Under the pieces are notes generated by a model. It had not been told where the DNA came from and ran no database searches. It was given only the letters and a program-made list of their open reading frames with translations. Positions 9,301 through 17,907 of a stretch of DNA of 46,487 bases are shown here, in pieces. A program made the translations under genes and the position numbers. Position 1 is the stretch's first letter. Every line of letters starts with the position of its first letter. The stretch lies in the NCBI GenBank assembly GCA_938023075.1, contig CALHDG010000156.1, forward strand, positions 1 to 46,487, written 5' to 3'. The stretch is from an uncultured Chitinophagales bacterium. GTDB lineage: Bacteria > Bacteroidota > Bacteroidia > Chitinophagales > JAHDHT01.

Positions 9301-9328
9301 AAGTGGTACGATTACCTTAATTCGATAA
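6302..9328 (+). CDS. Large secreted protein with C-terminal gliding-motility/type B T9SS sorting domain
   Basis: The 1008-aa protein starts at GTG and opens with a signal peptide that ends near LLGCCQ (a lipobox-like sequence) or LLAS-HA. The first domain (SHAMALDFTYECLGQNEYRF onward, with cysteine pairs around YSSCCRND) is the N-terminal module of many Bacteroidota gliding-associated proteins. Ig/cadherin-like strands follow at about 330-420 (ATDPDANDTLL) and PKD-like units at about 440-630. About 645-760 is an insert of unknown fold. The last 85 residues, starting EVPSAFSPNGDGINDKLQAI and ending in SGTITLIR, are the gliding-motility C-terminal domain used as type B signal for T9SS export. 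It is thus probably surface-displayed or released, as an adhesin-like structural protein. It is a single-gene unit; repeats fill the DNA downstream. Confidence 0.85.
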   Translation: MRKHSLGMVVFVLSLLLGCCQNQLLASHAMALDFTYECLGQNEYRFYLNFYQDCSGTINITAPLNWPTIYLNAQSCNEFIELPLSLDPQAVSTDTLYDAFGNVRNVIPNFEVSAICDEVESTCGGGLFQGVEKFVFTADYILPKTCNDWTISYSSCCRNDAITNLASPELTELYVEALINNTNGICNNAPTFTSLPVPYICVGQKSFYNHGVFDVDGNDLTFSLINPLTKGAAPIEIRPSFTATQPIRSVNNDFQFNQQSGQMEFTPRLREVDVVTVLVEEFNANGTLIGSVMRDIQVVILDCDNQQSQLVNIINLNENAALQIDETTFEVCPGARFTFEVIATDPDANDTLLLNTNLSTAIPDAEFRATGINPVNGVFSWQPAKQDIGYNSFTLSLLDNVCPIPSNQIFGFNIFVLEGVNAGGDKIKCSDDPVMLTAKGGSKFTWSSESDMRVTYQSQNGDTLMVNPNKTTTYFVESNLNEGCKVVDTVVVKVQNEFDYTISPTLNVCQFDEIQLLVEPDPANGPYTYLWEPSNAFTRADIANPSLIANATMFYTVSVSNNSGCSITDVVQVNVAENVPDLLVEASKDTICIGELIDLSVEVQVCEDCEVGEGNAETIDASPFNLIWEDAKIQMLFKAEELAEAKVQSGAINQLVLTVTEKSSTIDLSNFQIAMANTNANALNSILGFLDNTQNVFGPSTYTAQLGENVFLLDVPFIWDGNSNLVVEMCFDNEDGIWGAPDKVISTNTNFVSVLKGDTDGVSNCNLVGDEELTVRPDIQFLSNLSNNNLPMLGINWLNAANANNSTITVMPNNTAYYVVEVGSVKCSRTDSVQVFTHPQPSISLGEDVQVYAGETVQLTAEGNFTNFEWLTTQGLSDVNITNPIYALNQSTQLIIAVSNELNCINSDTLQITFEGCRAIEVPSAFSPNGDGINDKLQAIQLDDYTIFKQLIIANRYGELVFETNNLTIFWDGTFRGKKQPIGVFSYWLSYTCEDKLEQKSGTITLIR

Positions 9329-9446
9329 CAGCTTGATTCCTTGGTTTATGGTGACTGATCGAAAAAGCCAACAAAAGGGGAAGTTGAGAAAGCCATGAAG
9401 ATAGTCCATTGTATCAAAGTGCAAATCAACTAATCAAAATTCAAAT

Positions 9447-9527
9447 AAGGAACGATGAGAAAATAAATTGATCAACTCTGATAAAGTCATTTTTTGATAG
9501 ACGAGTTGAAAAACGCAGGCTTAGTGG
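9447..9527 (+). repeat. Repeat family D, copy 1
   Basis: This stretch matches the reverse complement of 35163-35245 over about 80 bases. The longest identical run includes AGTCATTTTTTGATAGACGA, followed by GTTGAAAAAC. No coding frame is shared. Here it is joined directly to a scrap of family C (9528-9546), forming a composite repeat block between two large genes. Confidence 0.8.
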
Positions 9528-9546
9528 CATAACCGCTGCAATTCTA
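9528..9546 (-). repeat. Fragment of repeat family C
   Basis: The short stretch GCATAACCGCTGCAATTCTA is the reverse complement of the family C core GATTGCAGCGGTTATG with one mismatch. It links family D to family B at this locus. On its own it is too short for independent assignment. Confidence 0.45.
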
Positions 9547-9767
9547 TCTAAGTGTCTTTCGGCATATTGAATGTCATTTATTTATACATTAAAAATAATT
9601 CAACCTTCATTATTCGTTAATCGATATTCGTTATTCATTAAATGGTCAACCAAAAAATATCGAATATCGAACACCGAACACCCAATTTTGAATGACGAAT
9701 TTTTCCATTCGAAAAACAACACTTAGCTGCTAAACAACCCAAGGCACTTTAGTGCTGTTGGCTTGGC
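9547..9767 (-). repeat. Repeat family B, copy 1 (AT-rich intergenic repeat)
   Basis: This stretch of about 220 bp matches, in reverse complement, 39743-39949, 41886-42038 and 42261-42412. Shared blocks are GTTGTTTAGCAGCTAAGTGT, GTGTTCGATATTCGATATTT, ATAACGAATATCGATTAACG and GTATAAATAAATGACATT. The ATCGAT-centred part is palindromic. No open frame is conserved. The other copies are in the opposite orientation and lie near each other at 39.7-42.4 kb. Confidence 0.85.
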
Positions 9768-9805
9768 AATCGGGGCTAGTTTAAAAACTTCGGTTCTTCG
9801 TAGAA
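9768..9805 (-). repeat. Fragment of repeat family C (edge)
   Basis: CAATCGGGGCTAGTTTA followed by CGGTTCTTCGTA also occurs at 38441-38477, at the edge of a complete family C copy. It shows that family C extends about 20 bases beyond the 89-bp core at that side. Here the rest of the element is missing. Confidence 0.55.
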
Positions 9806-9944
9806 CAAGAAAAACAGTGACAATCCAAAACAAGAAAGTATCAACCACTTTGATAAACTTGTCTAGAATTGTAAACAAAAATACAGATTTATATATTTAA
9901 ATATGATTACTTGCTTCTATTCAACTTTCGACAGGGGTTACCGT

Positions 9945-12900
9945 TCAATACCCAGCCTGCCCCTTCATCCGTGCAACAAAATTATCTTTCTTAATAAAGT
10001 TGCCTTGTTGATAGCGGTAAAATTGCTTTTTCTCTTTTAACTCGCGTTTGGGTAATTTAAGTTCAGCTAACTGACTGTTGAAATCACCTATAGAACTTAA
10101 GACCTCTAAGGCTCCGTTTTTGTAGGCGAAATAAAACCAATCAGGTTCTATGGTTTCTGCTTCTTCATCGGTTTCCGGTGTGTCTGTTTCTAAATAAATG
10201 TTGAAATAATCGCCTTTAATCCGGCTGCCAAACTCTACATAACCCATTACCATCCGGTTAATATATTTATCGCCGGCATAGGCTAAGCCAAAGGGTTTGA
10301 TGCTGATAATGGTTCTGGATACTTCGTTAAATTCCATCTGTAAATCTGATAAAAGCAATTGATATTTTAAATCTTTTGTTTTTTCGAAATAGCCGAGTCG
10401 ATCAATCGCTTCAACCGTTTCCGTTACCTTTTTTGGTTTGACTAGTTCAGCTATACCTTTTTTGAAGTCCTCTGTAGTAAAGTCAATTTCAACGGCTTCT
10501 TCATTGGCATCTTGAAAGGTATTGCCTAATAACTTCATTAAATTTTCATCAAACAAAAAATCAAACCCAACCACCAGATTATTGAAATTAAATTGTTTGC
10601 GTAACAAATCGTGTTCAATACTTCCGGCAACATCAATAGTCATTAAAGGATATTTACCCATATCAATTTTACCTTCGGTACTTATAAAACCGGAATTATC
10701 ATTAAAGCTAAACAAGCGACCTTGATAATTGCCCTGTTCTATTTTGCCTTTATCGCCAATGCTAAAAATATTTTGTGCTCTATTGTAATTAATTAAACCA
10801 TTAGCCATAAGCAAAGCATGATCATTTCGACTAACCGGCTTGTTGATAAAAACCGTATACAGTTGACTGGAAGCCGCATTAAAGTGAATGCCAATTGCCA
10901 TCGTATCATTATTGAGCCCCATTAAATCACCACTCATTTCAATTTGAACATTTTCAGGATCAATAAAATCTTTAAACTTAAACCAGTTGGTTGCTAGACT
11001 ATCATTTTTTAAATTGATTTTTGTGTAGCCATCAAATTCTAAAAAAGCCTGGTCGCCAAACAAATTTACCTTGCCTTGATAATCAAACAACTGATCTAAT
11101 TTAAAATTTTTGGATTCATCAATAAAGCCTTGTGCTTTTGTTATTTGTTCAGTTTGTCTATTATTTTGGTTAGATGCAACGGTTATCGTATCAAAAAAAA
11201 TAGTTTGTGTACCGAGTTTACTACTTTGAAAATCGTATTTCCCAAAAGCCTGCAATTGATTGGCAGATTCTATAAACACCGTAGCTTCATAAATTTGATG
11301 CTTCGCATTGGTGGTATCTGCTATAATTGAGGCATTGTATAGCGTATCAAAAACACCACCGGGATTTATGGTCAGTCTATTGCTATCAGGAATTATTTTA
11401 CTATTCGCAATAAAAATATGAGGAACTTCATTAGCCTGTAAAATGTAATTTTTCAAATTGTAGACGGCGCTGTTGCCTTTAAAACGCAGCCCTTCTTTAG
11501 CTTTGTCGGTTGAGCTGAAATAATATTCTTCCCCAACATTATCCGGTGTATATAATTCGATCAAACCATTTTTCATATCCCAATCAAAAGCACTCATGGT
11601 AGTTTCAAATTGATTAAAAGGCAACTCAATTTTTAAATTACCCGAAGTGCTGAATTTACCTATATAGTTGTCAAAGTTAATTTCGGAACTTACATTTTTA
11701 GTTGAAAAAGCGATAGAAGAAGTATCTAAAGCTTGAATGGATAAATTGGAAATTTCAGAGGAGGCAACATCTGCTTCAAATTTTAAAAGATTGGCTTGCA
11801 ATTGACCACCTTCCCAATTTAAAATGCCTCTGCCATACAAACCGGTGGAAGACAATAACAAATCGCCATCAAAATCGGTAAGTTCATTATACAAACTAAA
11901 TGGATTAATTTTCTTTCGAATAAGCAAGGTGTCTTTTTTTGCCTTCCAATTTACAGCAACCGGCCCATTACTAAACGTAAGGGGTTGATGTGGATTAGCT
12001 TCTTTTTTTTCCAGAAAAAAAGTATCGCAGGTTGCAATGATAGAATCCGGAAAAAAAGAGATGGCATTAGAATTGAGTTCGGCAGTCAAAGCCCGGAAAC
12101 TTCCACTGCCATTTAACCCTTTGCTGTTTAGTTTTAGATTGCCTTTAAAGGTGCCTGCTCCATTATACATAGGGTAACCCGCTTCGGGTGCTTGTGCCTC
12201 AAAACCCAATGAACGATCTAATTGGATGCTTAAGGTTTGCTCCAAATCGTCAAAAATTTCGCTGCTGACTAACTTACCCTCAAATGCAACCAATTCGGGC
12301 GATAAAATCCAAAGGCTATCTAATTGAAAAGGTTTTAATTCAAAATAAAAACTATCTCTGCGATACAAATTTTTAAACGGTCCTACGTCATAATAAGTGC
12401 GTGCCGTTCCATTACTTTTAAATTTCGGGAAGTCCCGGTTGCCCATTAAACCCGATTTGTTTTCGGGCATATCAATATATAACACGCCACTAACATCTTC
12501 AATTTTGGTTAAAAGAGGTTCTAGTTCTGGTTGTCCACCGGCAGTCATTTTAAAGCTGGGATAGTTGATCAATATTTCTTCCATCACCGGCATGCTTATC
12601 GTAAAATTTTGATAATCCATTTCAAAATCATTGCCCACAAAATCAACTCTGCCTCCAAGAACAGTTCCGTTGAATTGCAGGTTGCGGTTTTTACCTACTG
12701 TAATCATATTGTTTCTTGGTAAGATAACCACATCTTTAGCTTTGCTCAACCGAACGTTGGTAACGCCGCTTAGCGTAAAATTTTTATTGCCAATGTCAAA
12801 AACAGCATTGTCATTTTTAGCCTCCGATTGAATTTTTAAAACATCGTAATCCGATTTGTTCACATTGGCTAAGCCGTGTAAAATTACTTTGTCTTTTATT

Positions 12901-14432
12901 TGAATTACATCGTTTGAATCATTATAATAAATAAAGCCATCTTCTATTAAACTCAATAATAAATTTTGTATGGATTTAGTAGTGAATTTAGTGCCGAGTG
13001 CATCTGCAAATTCGGCGGCAGGCATTAATCTTGTTTTGTGGTTATCACTAAATGCTTTCAACTCATAAATAGGATTGATGTCTGTAAAAGCCCGGTATTT
13101 TTGAATATCCTTTTTATTGAAATAGTCTTGCGATTTAAACACTGCCGGATCGGTTGTTCCGTCAGACGAGATCATATTTAAATTAAAAAATGTACTATCT
13201 AACTGCCAATATAAACCATCTACCTTAAAATCCAATCCGTGGTACGAATCATAATATGGAATATTTATGCCTTTCATGTTAGCGCGCAACATTTTCAATT
13301 CGCGATTAGGTATGTTGTATTGCAAGGCTAATGCCGGATGATAAATAGAATCCTGATCAAAGTATATCACCAATTCGGCATCTTTTGTGGAAATATCTTT
13401 AAAATCATCAATCTCAAATTTGGAAGAACGGGCTTTAATATGAATGGCTTTTTGAGGGGCATAAAAGTGCAATTGAGCGGGTTGTATAGAATCGCCAAAG
13501 CCAATTACATTATTGCCTTGCAAGGTAAAGCCACCTTTGTATTGTACATTATTGCCAAGGTTATTTAGTTCTATTTTATCATAAGCTCTAAATTGAGGAT
13601 AGGCATTGGTAGTTCCCTTACTCATCGATAATTTATCTTTCAAATCGCCTTTTAAAGGTTTGCTTAAAAAGTCGAGATAGGTAAAGGTAGCGTCTGGTAT
13701 GGTATAGGAACCTTCTTTTACATTAATTTTATAATTATTGAAAGTAGCGAAAACAGTGTCGGCTGCTAAACCGGTATAACTCCAATCAACTAAACCGTTT
13801 TTACCCCTCCATGTAAAAATTGACGGATAGTAACTGCCGGATGTTTTATAGATAATTAAACTATCACTTACAGAATAACCAATTAGCTGACCTTCTTCAA
13901 ATTTAAGAGCTGCTAATGTATCTTGAAAAGTAAAATTATATATTGCTGCATTGTGTAACCAATGTTTATTATCTGATTGGAAGAGATGTTGATTGGAGAA
14001 AAAGATTGTTGAAAAGCTCATATAGTCTTTAAAATACTGATGCAATTCTCCAGAATGTTGAACTACTTGTTCACTTACGGTTAACCACTGCTTAAATACC
14101 TCTTCTTTTTCTAAAGGATTTGCTGCATAGGTGTTTAAGGCTTGTAAATATGTGGTAAAATATGGAAAAGCCACCATTTTTTGTTGCCACATTGCCGAAC
14201 ATGTTTTTTCAATTTGAGTAATTTGTTCATTTGAAAATTGGTCATTTTTAGCATGTAATAAAAATTTCTTTAAGGTAACTTCTGCTTTTGTTTTTTTACT
14301 TTTAACGATATGGCTAGTTAACTTGCTATAAAACGCAGCGGTATCTGTAGTAAAAGTATTGTTTGTAAAATTTTGGGCATATAGGTTTTGACTAAGTAAC
14401 AATATAATACTTGCACAAACTGTTTTCAACAT
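9945..14432 (-). CDS. Very large exported protein of unknown function, beta-rich
   Basis: The 1495-aa protein has a signal peptide (residues 1-19, MLKTVCASIILLLSQNLYAQ, cleavage after the alanine). The first 190 residues look mainly helical. The rest consists of repeated beta-rich blocks with alternating polar and hydrophobic residues, such as FTLQGNNVIGFGDSIQPAQL, FNGTVLGGRVDFVGNDFEMD and GAGTFKGNLKLNSKGLNGSG. These recall AsmA- or LptD-like beta-taco or beta-helix repeats, but no named family was recognised. A C-terminal basic segment (KLPKRELKEKKQFYRYQ) follows. No T9SS tail is present, so periplasmic or inner-face outer-membrane location is inferred. It stands alone, with 173 bp between it and the next gene upstream. 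Similar giant proteins occur as single copies in Bacteroidota; their role is unknown to me. Confidence 0.7.
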   Translation of the reverse strand: MLKTVCASIILLLSQNLYAQNFTNNTFTTDTAAFYSKLTSHIVKSKKTKAEVTLKKFLLHAKNDQFSNEQITQIEKTCSAMWQQKMVAFPYFTTYLQALNTYAANPLEKEEVFKQWLTVSEQVVQHSGELHQYFKDYMSFSTIFFSNQHLFQSDNKHWLHNAAIYNFTFQDTLAALKFEEGQLIGYSVSDSLIIYKTSGSYYPSIFTWRGKNGLVDWSYTGLAADTVFATFNNYKINVKEGSYTIPDATFTYLDFLSKPLKGDLKDKLSMSKGTTNAYPQFRAYDKIELNNLGNNVQYKGGFTLQGNNVIGFGDSIQPAQLHFYAPQKAIHIKARSSKFEIDDFKDISTKDAELVIYFDQDSIYHPALALQYNIPNRELKMLRANMKGINIPYYDSYHGLDFKVDGLYWQLDSTFFNLNMISSDGTTDPAVFKSQDYFNKKDIQKYRAFTDINPIYELKAFSDNHKTRLMPAAEFADALGTKFTTKSIQNLLLSLIEDGFIYYNDSNDVIQIKDKVILHGLANVNKSDYDVLKIQSEAKNDNAVFDIGNKNFTLSGVTNVRLSKAKDVVILPRNNMITVGKNRNLQFNGTVLGGRVDFVGNDFEMDYQNFTISMPVMEEILINYPSFKMTAGGQPELEPLLTKIEDVSGVLYIDMPENKSGLMGNRDFPKFKSNGTARTYYDVGPFKNLYRRDSFYFELKPFQLDSLWILSPELVAFEGKLVSSEIFDDLEQTLSIQLDRSLGFEAQAPEAGYPMYNGAGTFKGNLKLNSKGLNGSGSFRALTAELNSNAISFFPDSIIATCDTFFLEKKEANPHQPLTFSNGPVAVNWKAKKDTLLIRKKINPFSLYNELTDFDGDLLLSSTGLYGRGILNWEGGQLQANLLKFEADVASSEISNLSIQALDTSSIAFSTKNVSSEINFDNYIGKFSTSGNLKIELPFNQFETTMSAFDWDMKNGLIELYTPDNVGEEYYFSSTDKAKEGLRFKGNSAVYNLKNYILQANEVPHIFIANSKIIPDSNRLTINPGGVFDTLYNASIIADTTNAKHQIYEATVFIESANQLQAFGKYDFQSSKLGTQTIFFDTITVASNQNNRQTEQITKAQGFIDESKNFKLDQLFDYQGKVNLFGDQAFLEFDGYTKINLKNDSLATNWFKFKDFIDPENVQIEMSGDLMGLNNDTMAIGIHFNAASSQLYTVFINKPVSRNDHALLMANGLINYNRAQNIFSIGDKGKIEQGNYQGRLFSFNDNSGFISTEGKIDMGKYPLMTIDVAGSIEHDLLRKQFNFNNLVVGFDFLFDENLMKLLGNTFQDANEEAVEIDFTTEDFKKGIAELVKPKKVTETVEAIDRLGYFEKTKDLKYQLLLSDLQMEFNEVSRTIISIKPFGLAYAGDKYINRMVMGYVEFGSRIKGDYFNIYLETDTPETDEEAETIEPDWFYFAYKNGALEVLSSIGDFNSQLAELKLPKRELKEKKQFYRYQQGNFIKKDNFVARMKGQAGY

Positions 14433-14605
14433 CGTTTAATAAAATTTGTAATACAAAAAAAATAATGAATATGAGTAGTATTCAGAGCAACTAATATACC
14501 TTTTGTTTGGGTAAATTAATATTTATAACGTGCATTTGTTTGAAACAATTTTGGACTATGATTGATTATCAGTGAGTAAGGTTGTTTTTTTTGATCAAGT
14601 CTTCG

Positions 14606-15955
14606 CTAACGAATCAATTTCTTTTCTAAATCCTCTAAAGAAATGCCTTTGGTTTCAGGAACGGCAATTAATACCCAAAGTAATTGTAAACACATCATAA
14701 AGGCAAAAAAAGCGAAGATGGGCCAGGGGTTGTCGCCGAAAATACCTTTTTCAGCATCTAAAAATAACGGTGTTACTAAGGTGATGATGGCAGCAAAAAC
14801 CCAATGCACACCCGTACCCCAACTTTGCCCAAATGCCCGCACTTCGTTAGGAAATATTTCTGAAATAAACACCCAAATAACGGCACCTTGTCCAATAGCA
14901 TGTGCCATAATAAAAATTAAAATAAAGCTCAATAAAATGGTTGGGGCGGCGGCTGTATAAAATGCCCATGCAGAACCTGCCAAACCAATAATGTAAAATA
15001 TGGAACCTAAAATCAACAGGGTTTTTCTTCCGAGCTTATCTATTAGCAACATGCCTACAATGGTAAAAATAAGATTTGTTCCTCCAATCCAAATGCTGTT
15101 TGCTAATGATGCTTTTGCAGCCAAACCGGCTTTCTCTAAAATTTCTGGTGCATAGTACAGTAAAAAATTAATACCCGATAATTGATTAAAGAAAGATATA
15201 AAAAAGCCTAAAGTTAATGGAATACTATATTTTTTTGAGAAGATACCTGTAGCTACTTTTTGAGCAGCCGAGGATGATTCATTGACAATACTGCTTAAAA
15301 CTTGCTTGGCTTCACTTTCGTTATAAATTTGTTTTAGAATGGATAATGCGCCTTCTTTATCTTTGCGTTTTACGGCTAACCAGCGTGGGCTATTTGGTAC
15401 GCCTAATATCATTAAACAATACAACACTGCGGGTATCGCTTCAGCACCCAACATATAACGCCAATCGGCAGTGCCGCCAACGCCTTTTAATAAGTAGTTG
15501 GAAAAGAAAGCAATAAAAATACCCAATACAATACCAAATTGATATAAAGCTACCAAACGTCCTCTTCTATCAGGTGATGATATTTCGGCAATGTAAGTTG
15601 GGGCGGCTACCGAAGAAGCACCAACCCCAATGCCACCAATAAAACGGAAAAATGAAAAAGAATAGGGGTCGGGAGCAAGTGCTGAGCCAATTGCAGATAC
15701 TAAAAATAAAATACCAATCCAGAATAAGGTTTTTTTTCTGCCGAGCTTATCCGTTGGAATGCCGCCAAGTAAGGAACCCAAGACTGTGCCCCACAATGCC
15801 ATACTCATTATAAAGGTACCATGAAATAGGGGAGAAGTATCCCATAATTCTTTAGTCGGTTGATTGGCTCCTGAGATCACTACTGTATCAAAACCAAAAA
15901 GAAAACCTGCCAAGGCAACTGTTACCGACCAGAAAAATAGTTTATTGTTGTTCAT
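14606..15955 (-). CDS. Sugar porter family MFS transporter (XylE/GLUT-like)
   Basis: The 449-aa inner-membrane carrier has 12 predicted spans and the sugar porter signatures. These are FGFDTVVISGA in span 1, DKLGRKKTLF in loop 2-3, SSPDRRGRLVALYQFGIVLG in spans 4-5, QLSGINFLLYYAPEI in span 7, DKLGRKTLLI in loop 8-9 and VPETKG at the end. Such proteins move hexoses or pentoses with protons. QLSGINFLLYYAPEI is the sugar-contacting part and is intact. It is shorter than E. coli XylE (491 aa), mainly at the loops. No sugar kinase or isomerase gene is adjacent, so the substrate is not assigned. Confidence 0.9.
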   Translation of the reverse strand: MNNNKLFFWSVTVALAGFLFGFDTVVISGANQPTKELWDTSPLFHGTFIMSMALWGTVLGSLLGGIPTDKLGRKKTLFWIGILFLVSAIGSALAPDPYSFSFFRFIGGIGVGASSVAAPTYIAEISSPDRRGRLVALYQFGIVLGIFIAFFSNYLLKGVGGTADWRYMLGAEAIPAVLYCLMILGVPNSPRWLAVKRKDKEGALSILKQIYNESEAKQVLSSIVNESSSAAQKVATGIFSKKYSIPLTLGFFISFFNQLSGINFLLYYAPEILEKAGLAAKASLANSIWIGGTNLIFTIVGMLLIDKLGRKTLLILGSIFYIIGLAGSAWAFYTAAAPTILLSFILIFIMAHAIGQGAVIWVFISEIFPNEVRAFGQSWGTGVHWVFAAIITLVTPLFLDAEKGIFGDNPWPIFAFFAFMMCLQLLWVLIAVPETKGISLEDLEKKLIR

Positions 15956-16194
15956 AAATATTACTAAGGCTAATTTTGTTTGAAACTAAGAAACGGATTT
16001 TTATGTTGGCATCAAAATATAATTATATGGTTAAATATTTATATTATTAATTATTTTGTTAATAATTTTTGAATGTTTCATACTTAAGTTTAAATAAAAA
16101 ATGCAGTATAAATGTAAGGTATTTTACTTAGAGCGAAGTTGGCAATATAGCCCCTATGGGAGCGGTATCCTTTTTATGGAACAAAGTGGAGTAA

Positions 16195-16355
16195 TACCAA
16201 ATTGACCATAAAATGTCACACAAATTTAGTTTTAATGTTGGCAATCTTTTCGTTAAAAATACTCGTCATAGCTTAGGCTATGCCTGTGTTTTTTGCCTCA
16301 ATCTTGCCAAATTAAATTCTAAATTTTAGTGTAACATCTTATAATCAAATTGGTA
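16195..16355. mobile_element. Small inverted-repeat (MITE-like) element, family F
   Basis: The ends form imperfect terminal inverted repeats of about 36 bp. The left end starts TACCAAATTGACCATAAAAT; the reverse complement of the right end starts TACCAATTTGATTATAAGAT, and both continue with ATGT(C/T)ACAC and then TTTAG. The middle holds a smaller palindrome around CATAGCTTAGGCTATGCCTG. There is no coding capacity. From memory, near-identical sequences are abundant in Bacteroidota genomes; this was not checked. Flanks read TGGAGTAA on the left and TAAAAAGATT on the right. Confidence 0.65.
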
Positions 16356-16443
16356 TAAAAAGATTTAGCGGACAGCGGGACCCACCTTTTTGTTAAGCCC
16401 TGCTGTTTCGCTTCTAATAATTATGTTTATTTATATATAAAGT

Positions 16444-16941
16444 TTATAGCCATTGGCAAATAACACCACCCATTAAGGCAAGTGTAATAAACCAGTAGCC
16501 AAAGTGTATGCCAATATACTTCCAGCCCCGTCGTTCAAACAAAGCATTTATGGCAATTAAAGGTAAAGCAATTAATACTGCGGCAAAAGCACCGTGTATA
16601 ACACCGTGTTTAAAGGTTCGATGCATATCCATAAATTTTTCGGAGACCGTTGTTATAATATTATTGATTTCGGTGCCGGCAACAGCAGCGTCCGGATGAT
16701 TTCCAAACAATTGAAATATACCCATCTGATGATTGGTTAAACCCATTAAGCCCAAGGCTAAAACAGTACTTAAAAAATACGAAAGCCCCATAATTAGTGG
16801 CATATTGCCGCCTTTTAAACTTTCTTCGGTAAAGCCGTTGGTACGCATCCAGGCTTTGCCAAATAAGGGACCGTACCAGATAAAACCAACAAACATGGGT
16901 ACTATGGCTGCAATAAAGAGTATCCAAACATTTTGAAACAT
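16444..16941 (-). CDS. DUF1761 family membrane protein
   Basis: The 165-aa integral membrane protein has about four hydrophobic segments: residues 4-25, 50-70, 110-130 and 142-163. The N-terminal VGFIWYGPLFGKAWMR is the most recognisable signature of DUF1761, a family of unknown function. It lies 13 bp downstream of the nitrilase-family gene on the same strand and is probably co-transcribed with it. No catalytic motif is visible. A functional link with the amidohydrolase is only suggested by the operon. Confidence 0.75.
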   Translation of the reverse strand: MFQNVWILFIAAIVPMFVGFIWYGPLFGKAWMRTNGFTEESLKGGNMPLIMGLSYFLSTVLALGLMGLTNHQMGIFQLFGNHPDAAVAGTEINNIITTVSEKFMDMHRTFKHGVIHGAFAAVLIALPLIAINALFERRGWKYIGIHFGYWFITLALMGGVICQWL

Positions 16942-16954
16942 AATGCTAATTTAT

Positions 16955-17821
16955 TTAAAGTTCAACTAATTTATCATAGGTTTCGGGGCGGCGGTCTCTA
17001 TAAAATTGCCAGGTAGAACGCACTTCATCAATCATATCTAAATCAAACTCGGCAACTAACAACTCATCTTCGTATTCGGAGGCTTCAGAAAAAATTTGCC
17101 CGCGCGGATCAACAAAATAGGAGGTGCCATAAAAGCGACCTAAGTCCCATGGTTTTTCTTCACCAACCCGGTTGATGCAACCCATAAAATAGCCGTTGGC
17201 GGCAGCATGAGCAGGTTGTTCTAACTTCCATAAATATTGGGATAATCCGGCAACGGTAGCAGAGGGATTGTACACAATTTCGGCACCGTTTAAACCGAGG
17301 CAACGTGCACCGTCAGGGAAGTGGCGATCGTAACAAATATACACGCCAACTTTGGCGTATTTGGTTTGAAAAACCGGATAGCCGAGGTTGCCCGGTTTAA
17401 AGAAAAATTTCTCCCAAAAGCCGGTAGTATGTGGAATGTGGTTTTTTCGATATTTGCCGAGCAAAGTTCCATCGGCATCAATTACGGCAGCGGTATTGTA
17501 TAAAACGCCGGGTTGTTCTTTTTCAAATATGGGAACAATAATAACCATATCGTATTTTTTGGCGTAGGCTTGCATGCGCTCTACAGTTGGTCCCGGTATG
17601 GTTTCGGCAGATTGATACCATGCCCTATCTTGTCCCGGACAAAAATATGGGGTATTGAAAATTTCTTGCAGGCATAAAATTTGTACACCTTGCTCACCCG
17701 CTTTTTCTATAAAGGGTATGTGTTTAGCTTCCATAGCTTCCATAATTTCAGCAATGCTACCTTCGCCTTCGGTTATGGGCAAGCTCATTTGTATTAATCC
17801 TGATTTTATTTTTCTTGGCAT
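16955..17821 (-). CDS. Nitrilase-superfamily amidohydrolase, beta-ureidopropionase-like
   Basis: The 288-aa cytoplasmic enzyme carries the nitrilase triad Glu53 (LQEIFNTPYF), Lys126 (YRKNHIP) and Cys163 (YICYDRHFPDG). The stretch NGAEIVYNPSATVAGLSQYL and the later CINRVG are close to beta-ureidopropionase (N-carbamoyl-beta-alanine amidohydrolase, the last step of reductive pyrimidine breakdown). N-carbamoylputrescine amidases have similar signatures, so the substrate is not certain. Length fits prokaryotic members. The DUF1761 gene follows after 13 bp. No dihydropyrimidinase or dihydropyrimidine dehydrogenase is in the window to confirm the pathway. Confidence 0.85.
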   Translation of the reverse strand: MPRKIKSGLIQMSLPITEGEGSIAEIMEAMEAKHIPFIEKAGEQGVQILCLQEIFNTPYFCPGQDRAWYQSAETIPGPTVERMQAYAKKYDMVIIVPIFEKEQPGVLYNTAAVIDADGTLLGKYRKNHIPHTTGFWEKFFFKPGNLGYPVFQTKYAKVGVYICYDRHFPDGARCLGLNGAEIVYNPSATVAGLSQYLWKLEQPAHAAANGYFMGCINRVGEEKPWDLGRFYGTSYFVDPRGQIFSEASEYEDELLVAEFDLDMIDEVRSTWQFYRDRRPETYDKLVEL

Positions 17822-17907
17822 AATTGTATTAATCCTAAAAATTTATTTGCTCTAATTTAAGAAGTTTGTTTTGAATTGTCCAAATTTGGCGTCAGATATT
17901 TTGGTAT

